This document shows, piece after piece, positions 34,064-44,484 of a stretch of 64,000 bases of DNA. A model generated the notes under the pieces. That model was not told the origin of the DNA and did no database searches. It saw only the letters and a program-made list of their open reading frames with translations. Origin of the DNA: Parachlamydiales bacterium (GTDB lineage Bacteria; Chlamydiota; Chlamydiia; Chlamydiales; JABDDJ01); assembly GCA_041671045.1 (NCBI GenBank), contig JBAZCF010000003.1:124001-188000 (forward strand). The letters run 5' to 3'. The number at the start of each line of letters is the position of its first letter. Position 1 is the first letter of the stretch. The position numbers were made by a program, and so were the translations under genes.

Positions 34064-34096
34064 GCATAAATATTCACTATCAGTTAATATTTATGC
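34064..34096. promoter_or_regulatory. 11-bp inverted repeat before the orphan upstream of dapF
   Basis: GCATAAATATT (34064-34074) and AATATTTATGC (34086-34096) are perfectly complementary, 31 bases before the ATG at 34128. It could be an operator or an mRNA hairpin limiting translation. Confidence 0.4.
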
Positions 34097-34127
34097 ATAT
34101 CTACAAAATACAAAATTTAGGTGATGT

Positions 34128-34961
34128 ATGACTATAGGTAAAGTCATAGGTTCAAATTGTACTGTGTCATTTCTGAATGAATATGCATATGAAGTGCATA
34201 TCCATTTTAAACTTCAAAATCAAAGCAGCTCTGAGCAAGTTTTTGTCTTTAAAGAAGAACAAAAGCCCTCATCAGGAGCCGTTGTTGATGTTTTTACCAA
34301 AAATGCTGTGTGCCATAAAAGCTTAGTGAAAAAGATCTTCACAAGAAAAGAAGTTCAAGAAGCGACTGATGTTGTAAAGCAATTTCAGGCCTCTCAGGTG
34401 GAAGGAACCAAAGTTGCGGTTTTTGATCTTCAAAATCCGATAACCCGTTATTTACCAGCCGGAGAGATTGCTGATTGCGAAAATGTAGTACAAACCTTTT
34501 TCACTCAGAAATATCTTTTGGCAGGGCATCCTAAAAAAGTTCATGAGCTATTTCAAAGAGAGCTTAAAGTGGATTATTTGCTTTGTGAAGGGAGCTTAAA
34601 AACTGATATTCTTATGCAAGGCGGTTTGGAAGACCATCAAATAACATACTTAAATTCTTCCGAAGGTGCCCTAGGCTTTTGTGGCTTTACGGAATATTTC
34701 ATGCATGGTCTTAAATTAGGCCACACCATTACAACACCCTCAAAGAACACTCTAGAAGGATCGAAATATTTTAAAGCAATCGGTACAGAAGAAGCTTATA
34801 AACCCAGGCAAAGCAGCACGGTATTTTATCCCTTTCAATACAGGGATATGTATTCCGTCACCGGAAAATATGCTAAGTCCCTCGCCGATAGTTTCACTGT
34901 TTCTGGCAGATATTATGAATCTACTAAGATATCTATCCTTAACACCGCGTTGAAAGTATGA
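34128..34961 (+). CDS. Hypothetical protein translationally coupled to dapF
   Basis: I do not recognise this 277-residue protein. It has no signal peptide and no obvious membrane segment. The first ~80 residues are beta-rich (VSFLNEYAYEVHIHFKLQNQSSSEQVFVF), reminiscent of small immunoglobulin-like or PLAT-like sandwiches. The rest is mixed, with LCEGSLKTDILMQGG and a tyrosine-rich end. Its TGA overlaps the dapF ATG (ATGA), so the two genes are translated together. Whether it acts in peptidoglycan or lysine synthesis is unknown. Confidence 0.55.
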   Translation: MTIGKVIGSNCTVSFLNEYAYEVHIHFKLQNQSSSEQVFVFKEEQKPSSGAVVDVFTKNAVCHKSLVKKIFTRKEVQEATDVVKQFQASQVEGTKVAVFDLQNPITRYLPAGEIADCENVVQTFFTQKYLLAGHPKKVHELFQRELKVDYLLCEGSLKTDILMQGGLEDHQITYLNSSEGALGFCGFTEYFMHGLKLGHTITTPSKNTLEGSKYFKAIGTEEAYKPRQSSTVFYPFQYRDMYSVTGKYAKSLADSFTVSGRYYESTKISILNTALKV

Positions 34962-35731
34962 AGTATTATCTAGCCGAGGCTAATCAAAACACGTTTATTT
35001 TGTACGATTTTCTAGATAAACAGAGCGTAGATCAGAAACTCCTTAATGAGGTGCAAAAAGCCCTCCTTTTTGAAAATAGGGATGATGCTTTATTGCTCGT
35101 CAATGGTAGTGAAAAAAAGGGCGCCTTCATTGCGCAGATGCTTGTACTAGGACAAGATGGGCAATTAGGGGAGTTTTGCGGTAACGGCGCGCGTGCTTGC
35201 GGAGCTTATCTATTTGACAACTATCCCCATGCAAAACAGCATTATCTCATCACTCCATACGGGCTGCATCCCTTGCAAAAGTATGATGAAGATGTCTATT
35301 CCATTAACCTGCCTGCGGCATCTTTTGAAATAGATTCGAAGTTTATTGCAGATCCCCAAACTTTTAGGTCTAAATATCCCTGGATCTTTGTGAATATGAT
35401 TGAGCCCCATTTAACTCTTGAAGGTGAAATGAGCGATCAAGAACTATATAAGCAGGGACGAGAATTGAATACGCAGAGAGATCTATTTCCCCTCGGTATC
35501 AATTTAAATGTTTGGCAAATTCAAAGAGATGGAACACTCTTTGTAAAAACTTTTGAGAGGGGAGTGCAACGCCTTACGAGATCGTGCGGGACAGGTTCTT
35601 TATCGTGCGCTTCTATTTACAAATCTCAGGGGCATGTAAGAGTTATTACGCCCGGGGGACCTTTAGATATATGCCTGGGTGTATCGGGGATTGAGCTTAA
35701 AGGGTCAGGATATTATTCAAAGCAAGAGTAG
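34958..35731 (+). CDS. dapF: Diaminopimelate epimerase
   Basis: Interconverts LL- and meso-diaminopimelate for peptidoglycan precursors and lysine, acting in the cytosol without a cofactor. The two catalytic cysteines are visible: Cys74 in GEFCGNGARACG and Cys210 in TRSCGTGSLSC. The 257-residue length is slightly short for the family (~275), and the N terminus is reduced (MKYYLAEANQNTFI). Chlamydiae make DAP through the LL-DAP aminotransferase route, which ends in this enzyme. It overlaps the upstream orphan by four bases and is followed by a strong terminator. Confidence 0.93.
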   Translation: MKYYLAEANQNTFILYDFLDKQSVDQKLLNEVQKALLFENRDDALLLVNGSEKKGAFIAQMLVLGQDGQLGEFCGNGARACGAYLFDNYPHAKQHYLITPYGLHPLQKYDEDVYSINLPAASFEIDSKFIADPQTFRSKYPWIFVNMIEPHLTLEGEMSDQELYKQGRELNTQRDLFPLGINLNVWQIQRDGTLFVKTFERGVQRLTRSCGTGSLSCASIYKSQGHVRVITPGGPLDICLGVSGIELKGSGYYSKQE

Positions 35732-35764
35732 ACTTCTTTCGAAATTCGCTTTGGGTGTGAAAAG

Positions 35765-35794
35765 AAAAAGGAGGCGTTTACGCCTCCTTTTTTT
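35765..35794. terminator. Strong bidirectional intrinsic terminator
   Basis: AAAAAGGAGGCG-TTTA-CGCCTCCTTTTTTT: a seven-bp GC-rich stem (35770-35776 with 35781-35787) flanked by A5 and T7, between the convergent dapF and giant ATPase gene. It works as a classical terminator in both directions. Confidence 0.93.
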
Positions 35795-38700
35795 ACTTAA
35801 GACCATTAAATAGATCTAACAGATCAATTTTGTCGTTTTTACTGCAGTGCCTTGCGCAATATTTTCTAAAATTATCGATCAATACCTGCTTATTAGGTTG
35901 AACATTCATCCATTGTGTGATGATCGCCTTATCCTCCATGTTAAGCGGAGCAAATCCGAAGACAAGCTTACTCATGGCAATATGTCTTTTATATGGCTCA
36001 ATACAGTTTTTGGGTACATCATATGCTGTAATATCCAACTTGCTAAAGAGGTGGTAATTCACAAAGGATTCCAGAGGTTGACTAAATTGTCCCGTCACCC
36101 TTTTCTTTGCATGGTCAGCATATTTTGCATCGCTAGCATTTCCGAGAAGAGCGCCTGTTTTACCGTGTTCCTCCGCAAAAAGATAGACAGCGGGATAATA
36201 GATTTGAATGGATTCAATTTCTCCAGTCATCCAATTACCTGTTAAATCAGGAAATTGTGAATGAAATCTATGCATATCCATAGTAGGGGATAGCCTTAAA
36301 CCTGTTCCGGGATATACTTCGGGGTTAGCAAAGTTTGCCTCAAAGGCATCAATATCCCTTTCATCACCATACCATGGATTTAAATCGATAAGAAATTGTT
36401 GTAGTCGTGAGGGATTATAAGGACGATTATCCCCAAATCTTGAAAGAGCCCTGCCACGGCGTAAATCTTGTTCAAAAGCAGTTTCCGTATCGTTCGCTTG
36501 CTCAGAATCGATTGCAAGTTCTTGCTCTACTTGGATATCGACGTCGGCTTCCACTTCGCCTGTAACTTCCGATTCTACTTCGACAACCACGACGTTCTGA
36601 TCATGTTCACTTCCTCTAACTTCGTCCAGGAGATATTTTGCGTTAAGAATGAGATTCTTTTTCTCAAGACGCTTGATGACTTCGCTAAGGAAAGTCTGCT
36701 GTACGGGATGAGTTAAGGTTTCTTTCAATTTTTCAAGTCTTCCTATTTCTTCTAAATTCAGGGCTTCAACAGCACTATGTCCACTCTGCTTTTGCCTTGG
36801 GGCGGCACGTCTTTCCAGAGCTTGTGATGATGGGCTGATGAACCATTGCGGATGGATTTCTCGTGCTTTCGTTAAGAGCTCAAAATACTCCTCTTCAGAA
36901 GCCATTTCAAGGAGAGCTTGAACCGTGCGTATCCCTGCTACAGCTATTTCTTGGGTGTTAAGAATATAGTTAAGTTTCTTTTGGTTGGCAGCTTCTTCTT
37001 CCGCAAATAGGATAAGGTATTTGGCTGCGCGAGATAGCCCTTTAAGGTCTTCTCTCCCAAGTTTGTGTTGGAAGCCCGAGTCTTGGATATATCTAAACCG
37101 AGAGCCTTTGCCATATGCGCGGTCTCGCATGATCGCCTGAGTAAAGGTTGTGACATCGGTATCGGAGGAGATGGAAATGACATTTTCCTTTTGCGACGGA
37201 AGGATGAAGTTAGTTCCTCTCGTGTCTTTTTTGGGAAATAGGGTATTGGTGGTATTTAGGTCGACGAGGCCAATATCCTTTTCTTGCTTGCCGTCGTTGC
37301 CTTGGATGATCACATCATCGCCCTCTCCCTGGAAGCGTGCTTTACGATCTTTGGGGAGGTGCGCTGCAAGCTTAGTGGCAATGCTTTCATTGCTTAAACC
37401 TTCGAAGAAAGGAGCTGCGTCTACATAGGCGCTTCCGGGATTTAAACGTGCTGCCAGATATTCTTCAAAAGGGATGGAATAGTCATAGGTCTCCACTTGC
37501 GTTTCAGGATTTGACATTTCCTGAATGAATGTTACATAGACATGGCCTGCGGCGCCTTTTTGTCTATACATGTCAGCGTGGAGATTGACTTTATGCGGCA
37601 TAGCGCGGGCGCTTTCTGTGTTACCGGAAGATCCCCAAAGTTCGCGCATATAGTGCGAGGCGTAGGCAGCGTGGCCATCAATCCGGCCGGTGCTATAGAA
37701 ATATTCCTCAAAGTTGATATCCACCATGAAATCGATGATCCATTCCAGGTTGCCATTGATTGTTTGCTGGATAGCCGGAAAGTGCGAAGGTTCAACTTCA
37801 CTTAGGCTAATGCCAAAATGAGCTTTAAATTTCACTCCTGTAGGTGTGTCATTAATAGTTCCACCTTCCATTAGAAGAATTTCATTTTGGCTTTTTTGCT
37901 TCATGAAGTTGACATAAGTTTTTATTGCTTGGAGGGCGACCCCTTTACGCATGTAATCGACACATGTATCCCAAACAGTCAGTTCGATAGAGGAGTTTTC
38001 TCCTTTCTCATTACACTTACCGGCATAGAGGCACGGTTTTGTGCGGATGCCATCTTCAGATCTCCAGAATTTCACACCTGAAACACGGTCGAAGCTTGTG
38101 CCGATGGTTTGCGTGATCATGACTTGGTAGCTCATGATTTCGGCATGTTTAGCATGTGTTTTGAGATGGCTATGGAAGTAGTCGATCACATTTTTTTCGG
38201 TACTGCCGACGAGGTAGCTTTTTAAGAGCTCTTCATTAAGATCTCCGCAGTTTAGCTGTTCGATAGCGACGGATGCGAAGAGGTTAAGGAGGTCCGATCT
38301 TTCCTGTTCGGTCATTGCTTTAGTGTGCTTGGTGCTGTAGTAGATTCTGAAGGTTTCAAAGCGCGGATCTGTTTTCACATGACGCATCAAAATGAGTGCC
38401 GGATTATAAATATCCTCGCTGAGTTTGATTTTACCTTCACCAAAGTTATGGTAATGGTGTGGGTTGCCGACTTGATCCAGCTCATCGCTCCCGAAGACCG
38501 CTCTTTCTCGGTAGAGGGCAAGCAGCTTCTCCAATGACTTGATGAGTCCGATGGCTTCCTTATCATCACTCTTTAACCTTAAAAGTCTGAGAGTCTTTGA
38601 GTGCAGCATGCTGACGAATGTATGGAGGGTCTGGTCCATCCTTCCGCCATCACGGATAATTTGCAGGACTTTCCTATGCTCATTTAAGATGGTCAACTTA

Positions 38701-41700
38701 TCGATCTTCACGTCGCGGGAGAAAGTATTGAGGTAGGCTTCATCACCAAATGCATTGGCAGTAGTTTCTTTAAGTAATCTATGGTGTGCTTGTACAAGGG
38801 CCTGGTCGGTTAATACACCTGACAGGTTATAGCCATCCGCATGAATTTTGGCGATAATGTTTCTTATAACTGTGGTTTTTCCGCTACCCCATTTCTCTTG
38901 TTTAAAGGAGCTAGGGTTATTGATCATCTCCGCAATGTGGACAAACTGATTTTCGGTAAGGATTATCCCTAGCTCAGTTTCAATGAGAAGGATAGCCTTT
39001 GCAAAAGGGAATGTGTCTGGATTATAGGGGGATCTGGCTGCTAAAAGCTGTCCTAACTTAGCCAATTCCTCCGTTTTAGAAGGATTGCTTTGACACTTGT
39101 CCACAAGCTTCAATATTTTCTGAATTTGTAGGTTTTCTCTACAAAGCTTGAGGTAGTGGTGATAGCTTTGTTTTAACTCAGGAATTTGCTTGTTATCGAT
39201 AAATCCTTTTTCCACAAGATTTTGCCATTCACTCTCTTGTATTGATTGTTTTCCTTTTCGGAAAAGATCCTCTGCAATAGGCGAAACCTCTTTAAGGTCT
39301 TGCATTGTTGCTGATTCTTTCATGTCCAGCTGGAAGTTGGCAATGATGTGCTGCTTCAGTTTTGATAGATTAGCTTCAATTTTCTGTTTAGCATCTGTAA
39401 ATTGCTGCCTTATCTCTTTCCAATCAGACTGTGCATTAAATTCTAAAGGAACTTGTTTCTGGGTAGCAGATTGGTGGATTTCCATGTCCACGATCTCATC
39501 ATCAATGATCTCCTTAGCATAAGAGTCTTTCCCTTCAAAGTAAGTTTTCAGTTCTGTAATCACTGAATCTACTTCCTCAAACTTTGCTGCTGAAGCCGCA
39601 CCTTTCACAAGCCATTTTGATGGGTTAACAAAGGTGTATACAGGATGACTTCCCGCTGCGCATTCTTCAGAGGTTAACTTTTTCTCAACGGGTTGCGGCT
39701 TAACTGCTTGGGACAGTGACTCGATCTCTTGACTTAACGCGTACTCTAGGATCTTTGCTTTCTTTTTAGGCTCATCCCCTAAACTCGAGATAAAATCTAT
39801 ATCGGATGCAGTCATAAACTTTTTATACTCAAGATCTCCTAAGCGCAGAGCATAGAAGCGTAAACGTTCATTCAAAAAGGCCTGGGGAATCTGAAGTTGA
39901 CGGTGCACCTTATTTTGTTTTGAGAGGTACTCTCCAGAAAGTTGAAAAAGTTTTTTGATTTTGAATTCAGCTGCAAGTAAAGAGTTCAACGTATGAAACC
40001 CTTTGTCCTCTAATTGTAGCGAGCACATCTGTATCGCTAACTTTAATGCGATAGCATTAGGGTGTTTATCTTCCCATCGCTCTATCCAGTTTAAGATTTC
40101 CAAACTTTGTGAATCTATCGTCTGCATCCGTAAGAAGCCCTCGCTCAGTGCGTGACTTGCCTCCACATAGCGGCCTTGGGCTAAATAAACGTATGACAGA
40201 TATAAGTAATCGCTTGGAGTTGATCCACTAAGCCCTTTTTCTGCATCGATGGTAAATACATGCGCTTTAGATTTTGCTTCGCTGTCTAAAGGAATGAGTT
40301 TACGCGAGTATTTCCCCCCCGCACAGATAAACTCGTTATGGGGAATGATCATCTTAGAAGGGGAGTCAGAATGTTTTAGGAGTAAATAACGGTCAAAGTC
40401 GGAACGGAATACCGTATGCCCTTCTCGTACAGAGCTCATTGAGTATTGGTTCATCGCTTTATAGTGGCGATCTACGCTGTCTGCGCTGGTTGAATACCCT
40501 TCGAATTCATAGCAGTCCCACACTTTTAAACGTGTGTTCCATTGGAAGGTCAGCCCCAAATGCATGTCATAAGCCACTTCCACCTGGTCTTTACTGCCGA
40601 AGAAAATAAGATTGCTCTTATCACAAATACGTAAAAGAAGAGAAAGTTTGTCGTTTGAAGCATTTAAGATGACATTCTTAGGTAGATCAGAGAGGAAGTG
40701 TTGCTCTACAGAAACGATTTCCATTTGTGTGTTGACATGAGCAGAGTAACGCACCTCACCCTTGGTTCCTAAGAAAAGAAGCTCTTTTTTATCCGAGGAA
40801 ATATAGCAAGGGCAGCCTTTGACATCTTTGGGTAGGCATTCCTTAAATTGCTCCTCAGCATTAGGAATGAGCGCATATTTTCCGGAAATTCCTTGTGGAT
40901 TTTTATAGTGAATTTCAATGAATGGCTGGTTTGCTTTTGAAAAAGGCAACCATATCTCTACACCTTCTAATTTCAGGTAGAGAAAAGTTTTTTCCTCGGA
41001 GCGTGCGAAAGAGAAGACATGTTTCTTCTTCAATAATTCCGCAGGAATAAGGCCCTTGAGAAATTTGTGATGTTGTGTGGGGATATATTGATTTAACTGA
41101 GCTTGGCGGACAATGTCAGCACTACGGAGGTTGAGCTTGATTTCGCCTGATTGTATTAAGAATCCCTCTTCTTCGAAAATCCAATCGCGGGGATTATTCT
41201 TTTTCATAAAGCAGTAGGAGATGATCTCGTCAACAAGACTTGGGTTTTTCTTGCATTCTGTAAGCATTTCCTTAGCAAAGCTGTCGATCAAGCGACCTAT
41301 CTGGGGTTTATCTTCCGCATACTTCTCCGCACTTCTATAGGAAAAAGCAAAATAGGCCTTAAAGATAAATGTCCGATCATCCAGTGTTCTGGAGCGGGAG
41401 GGATTGAGAGACTCGATGTATAAATAATCGCGGAGTTGTTTTAATGAATCGTTTGATAACGCATGAGTGGCTATCGAAGCTTCACATGTCTGACGAAGAT
41501 GTCTTAAGTGGCTATTATTTTCAAATGCAAGGAGTTTGCTCTGTTCCTCTTTAAGCGAGCGAATCAATTTTGCCAGCTCTTCTTTTGCTGCTGGAAACTT
41601 ATATAAATTTTTTTCAATGGCAATACGCAGAGGCTGGGCTTTTTGTTCAAACTCATCTGCTGATTTTGTTAATTCCCCAGACACTTTATAACTATATAAA

Positions 41701-44312
41701 ACTTTTTGCAATTGAGAAGCTTGATGAGTGATGTGGTGATCTCTACAATAGATGATATCTAGAGGGGCATGGAATTTGTAAAGAGAGTATTGGAGTTTAT
41801 TCGCCTCATCAAAAGTTTCCACTGCAAGAGCACAGGCTTTGAGATTAAACTCACCTTCAGAAAATACTTTTTTTGACTGTTCGAGTCCAAATTTTAACCT
41901 TTCTTCACATGCATCGATTCGAGACGGCTCTTCATTTTCTAAAGTAGCAATAATTTTTCCTAGGAGCTCTTTCGTCATACTGACAAATTCTGCCCAACCT
42001 TCTATAGGAAATGCCCCTTTTTTTTGATGCTGATCTAATTCTTGAAGGTGATGTACAAGCTCTGGAATATGTTCTGGATGCTCGTAATAATATGTGAATG
42101 CTCCGGCGTAGCCCCCCTGAGAGAAGAAAAGATAAAACATCCTCATCAATTGAGGGTCATTCAATGCTGTCGGATGTGCTGAAAATAAAAGTAAATTCAT
42201 CCGTGGACGATCATTGTCCGTTTGCGCCAGCTGAAGCTTATAACTAAAATCTTTAGATTGTTCAGGAAAACTAAAATTGTCATCTAATAAGATGTCGTGT
42301 GTAGGATTATTACCGGTGAATTGACGTTGACCATTCGCGTAGGATGATAGGCTTGATTCTGTCACTCTACACCGGTACTCATTGCTAAGGATGGGAGCGC
42401 CTTGAGTTTTATAGTTCGAAAAAGCTCCTTCAGTCATACTGTCGGAATTGAGATTATAAAAATCCACATCACGTAGATAAAGGCCCAGTGGTTGAACGAT
42501 ATAAGAGCTTTCTGAATCACTCCAAACAAGTTCTATCTCCTGTGTAAGTCCTTTAAGGAGCTTTCTAATTTTTTTTGAATTCTCTTGTAGTTCAATACGA
42601 GTTGTAGAAGTAACATCACTGCTTTTAATTGTCGGTTTTTTGATATGCAGTATCTTATTTTCTTCTATGACCATTTTTAGATAAAGAAACGATTCAGCCG
42701 CCTCAAAAACATAGGAAGGACGTTGATTAGATGATTTTATTCGAATATCTCCAAAATCAGCGCCCCATCCGCTTGTGTCATAATTTCGAATCCGGTTTGC
42801 TAAGAAATAGACTTCACTTCCATGATTTTCAAATGAAAGATATGAATCTATAAAATGAGGGATGAAGGTTCCTGTAAAATAGGGTACATAGCCAGTGCCT
42901 CTGTCTTTTTGAAAGCGAGCAATAGCGTGAAGTTGCATTTCAAGTAATCTTAATGTGCTGACGATATGGCCGGCAGGAAAAGGATGCCGCTGCAATTTGT
43001 AATGATTTTGAACAAGTGTCGCTACAAAATATTTGAGATGTTTGACCCAATCCTGCGTTTCCTCTTCCGAAAATTGGTTGATCATCCCTTTGATAAAATC
43101 CACTTCATCAAATGAATCCATCATTATAATGAGGTCTCTATCCAGCTGTTCAAGTTGATTATTTTGTTTAAGGGTTTCAATATGTCGTTCCCACGATTGC
43201 AGCTGTTCAACAACCTGCTCTCTGGTTTTTTCGATAAATGTTACCTTAGAAGGTGTATGAAAGATCTGAATTTCAGTTGCTTTTCCTGTGGATACAACTT
43301 CTTGCATGGGGGGTCTTTCAGTGACATTTACCAAAGGTTTAACAGGGGGAGGAGGAGTATCTTGAACTTTAAGCTCTTCTACGATGGCTAAGGGTGGAAA
43401 TTTCAGAAGACTTTGACTAACAAATTCTTTTACTCCGGCATCACCTAGCTTCTCAGCCTTCTTTTGAAGATGCGTTAAACACCCGATGACCCATTGATTT
43501 AATGCGGGAGTGGGTTTGAGTTTGTCGATGAAACCTATGAAATTTTTTAGCTGAACTGCCTCGAATCTGAGGGATAAAGTAGGATAATTATCACCGTGTA
43601 TTTTTTTTAACAGTTGCTTAAAAGCTTCATACGATGGGGTACTTTGAGGACCGCTTTTAGGTTTTTCAACAGGCGTTTCTGTAGCTTTACTGCCGTTAAA
43701 ACAAGATTCATAAGTAATGTCATCCCTTTTCTCATAAAGGTAGATATGGCCTTCACTATTGACATACACACTACGGCCCGGGTGATCCACAATCTTAGGG
43801 TCAAATAGCTCTAAAATCCCACTAACGATCTCATCATTATCCTCTTGTACATGATAGAACCGCTTCCATTGCGTTACGAGAGCATCCATCTGTATTGATT
43901 TTTCACAGGGCAAATTCGCTCTAGCAGAAGAGTTTTTTGCAAAAAGCATTGTGGGCAATGAGCCGTATTTGAAAAGCTCAATTTTTTGGATGAGCGTTTG
44001 GATGTGGGCATTATGTAGACCTTTCGTCGCAAGATCAAATGTTAGGAGGAAAGTAGTTATCTCCTCTAAATTCGATTTGGTGGGGCAGCTTTTAATATCA
44101 ATGTCAAAAAAGGTATCTAGAATTTGGTGATCTAAAGCATTTAAAACGTTCGCAGCCTTAATATTTTCAAATGAATACAGTCCTACTTTTGAAAGAATGT
44201 GGTGAAATAGCCGGGTATACCAAGGATCTTTACTAATTAGTTTGAAATTTGTATCAACCCAGTTAGAATTATTTTTAATAGCTCTAGAAAGATTAGAAAA
44301 GTCAATAGACAT
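35793..44312 (-). CDS. 2839-residue protein with superfamily-2 helicase-like motifs
   Basis: A giant soluble protein without signal peptide or membrane segments. Residues ~1-1750 look largely helical and match nothing I can name. A P-loop ATPase region follows. WGSGKTTVI near 1808-1816 is like motif I, and SDELDQVGNPHH near 1941-1952 is like a DExD motif II. DTRGTNFILP near 2361-2371 and QAIMRDRAYGKGSR near 2391-2405 resemble motifs V and VI. The set, in this order and with these neighbours, recalls the DUF3638/DUF3645 giant proteins of fungi and protists; this is from memory, not a search. About residues 2530-2600 are acidic and low-complexity (EVESEVTGEVEADVD), and a ~230-residue C-terminal domain follows. 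Nucleic-acid or protein remodelling is possible. It stands alone upstream of a strong terminator. Confidence 0.75.
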   Translation of the reverse strand: MSIDFSNLSRAIKNNSNWVDTNFKLISKDPWYTRLFHHILSKVGLYSFENIKAANVLNALDHQILDTFFDIDIKSCPTKSNLEEITTFLLTFDLATKGLHNAHIQTLIQKIELFKYGSLPTMLFAKNSSARANLPCEKSIQMDALVTQWKRFYHVQEDNDEIVSGILELFDPKIVDHPGRSVYVNSEGHIYLYEKRDDITYESCFNGSKATETPVEKPKSGPQSTPSYEAFKQLLKKIHGDNYPTLSLRFEAVQLKNFIGFIDKLKPTPALNQWVIGCLTHLQKKAEKLGDAGVKEFVSQSLLKFPPLAIVEELKVQDTPPPPVKPLVNVTERPPMQEVVSTGKATEIQIFHTPSKVTFIEKTREQVVEQLQSWERHIETLKQNNQLEQLDRDLIIMMDSFDEVDFIKGMINQFSEEETQDWVKHLKYFVATLVQNHYKLQRHPFPAGHIVSTLRLLEMQLHAIARFQKDRGTGYVPYFTGTFIPHFIDSYLSFENHGSEVYFLANRIRNYDTSGWGADFGDIRIKSSNQRPSYVFEAAESFLYLKMVIEENKILHIKKPTIKSSDVTSTTRIELQENSKKIRKLLKGLTQEIELVWSDSESSYIVQPLGLYLRDVDFYNLNSDSMTEGAFSNYKTQGAPILSNEYRCRVTESSLSSYANGQRQFTGNNPTHDILLDDNFSFPEQSKDFSYKLQLAQTDNDRPRMNLLLFSAHPTALNDPQLMRMFYLFFSQGGYAGAFTYYYEHPEHIPELVHHLQELDQHQKKGAFPIEGWAEFVSMTKELLGKIIATLENEEPSRIDACEERLKFGLEQSKKVFSEGEFNLKACALAVETFDEANKLQYSLYKFHAPLDIIYCRDHHITHQASQLQKVLYSYKVSGELTKSADEFEQKAQPLRIAIEKNLYKFPAAKEELAKLIRSLKEEQSKLLAFENNSHLRHLRQTCEASIATHALSNDSLKQLRDYLYIESLNPSRSRTLDDRTFIFKAYFAFSYRSAEKYAEDKPQIGRLIDSFAKEMLTECKKNPSLVDEIISYCFMKKNNPRDWIFEEEGFLIQSGEIKLNLRSADIVRQAQLNQYIPTQHHKFLKGLIPAELLKKKHVFSFARSEEKTFLYLKLEGVEIWLPFSKANQPFIEIHYKNPQGISGKYALIPNAEEQFKECLPKDVKGCPCYISSDKKELLFLGTKGEVRYSAHVNTQMEIVSVEQHFLSDLPKNVILNASNDKLSLLLRICDKSNLIFFGSKDQVEVAYDMHLGLTFQWNTRLKVWDCYEFEGYSTSADSVDRHYKAMNQYSMSSVREGHTVFRSDFDRYLLLKHSDSPSKMIIPHNEFICAGGKYSRKLIPLDSEAKSKAHVFTIDAEKGLSGSTPSDYLYLSYVYLAQGRYVEASHALSEGFLRMQTIDSQSLEILNWIERWEDKHPNAIALKLAIQMCSLQLEDKGFHTLNSLLAAEFKIKKLFQLSGEYLSKQNKVHRQLQIPQAFLNERLRFYALRLGDLEYKKFMTASDIDFISSLGDEPKKKAKILEYALSQEIESLSQAVKPQPVEKKLTSEECAAGSHPVYTFVNPSKWLVKGAASAAKFEEVDSVITELKTYFEGKDSYAKEIIDDEIVDMEIHQSATQKQVPLEFNAQSDWKEIRQQFTDAKQKIEANLSKLKQHIIANFQLDMKESATMQDLKEVSPIAEDLFRKGKQSIQESEWQNLVEKGFIDNKQIPELKQSYHHYLKLCRENLQIQKILKLVDKCQSNPSKTEELAKLGQLLAARSPYNPDTFPFAKAILLIETELGIILTENQFVHIAEMINNPSSFKQEKWGSGKTTVIRNIIAKIHADGYNLSGVLTDQALVQAHHRLLKETTANAFGDEAYLNTFSRDVKIDKLTILNEHRKVLQIIRDGGRMDQTLHTFVSMLHSKTLRLLRLKSDDKEAIGLIKSLEKLLALYRERAVFGSDELDQVGNPHHYHNFGEGKIKLSEDIYNPALILMRHVKTDPRFETFRIYYSTKHTKAMTEQERSDLLNLFASVAIEQLNCGDLNEELLKSYLVGSTEKNVIDYFHSHLKTHAKHAEIMSYQVMITQTIGTSFDRVSGVKFWRSEDGIRTKPCLYAGKCNEKGENSSIELTVWDTCVDYMRKGVALQAIKTYVNFMKQKSQNEILLMEGGTINDTPTGVKFKAHFGISLSEVEPSHFPAIQQTINGNLEWIIDFMVDINFEEYFYSTGRIDGHAAYASHYMRELWGSSGNTESARAMPHKVNLHADMYRQKGAAGHVYVTFIQEMSNPETQVETYDYSIPFEEYLAARLNPGSAYVDAAPFFEGLSNESIATKLAAHLPKDRKARFQGEGDDVIIQGNDGKQEKDIGLVDLNTTNTLFPKKDTRGTNFILPSQKENVISISSDTDVTTFTQAIMRDRAYGKGSRFRYIQDSGFQHKLGREDLKGLSRAAKYLILFAEEEAANQKKLNYILNTQEIAVAGIRTVQALLEMASEEEYFELLTKAREIHPQWFISPSSQALERRAAPRQKQSGHSAVEALNLEEIGRLEKLKETLTHPVQQTFLSEVIKRLEKKNLILNAKYLLDEVRGSEHDQNVVVVEVESEVTGEVEADVDIQVEQELAIDSEQANDTETAFEQDLRRGRALSRFGDNRPYNPSRLQQFLIDLNPWYGDERDIDAFEANFANPEVYPGTGLRLSPTMDMHRFHSQFPDLTGNWMTGEIESIQIYYPAVYLFAEEHGKTGALLGNASDAKYADHAKKRVTGQFSQPLESFVNYHLFSKLDITAYDVPKNCIEPYKRHIAMSKLVFGFAPLNMEDKAIITQWMNVQPNKQVLIDNFRKYCARHCSKNDKIDLLDLFNGLK

Positions 44313-44484
44313 TAAGTACCTGTTTTTAATAAATATAAAAACTATTTATACTTATTTTTTGATTTAAAATCAAGATGTTATATTCAATTGATATGGGTGG
44401 TTTAGTTGTTGCTGAATTTAATCCGATTATAACTTTGGTTTGCTATGCTCACAATAGGAAGAATGATGAGAGTTGAAAATATGC

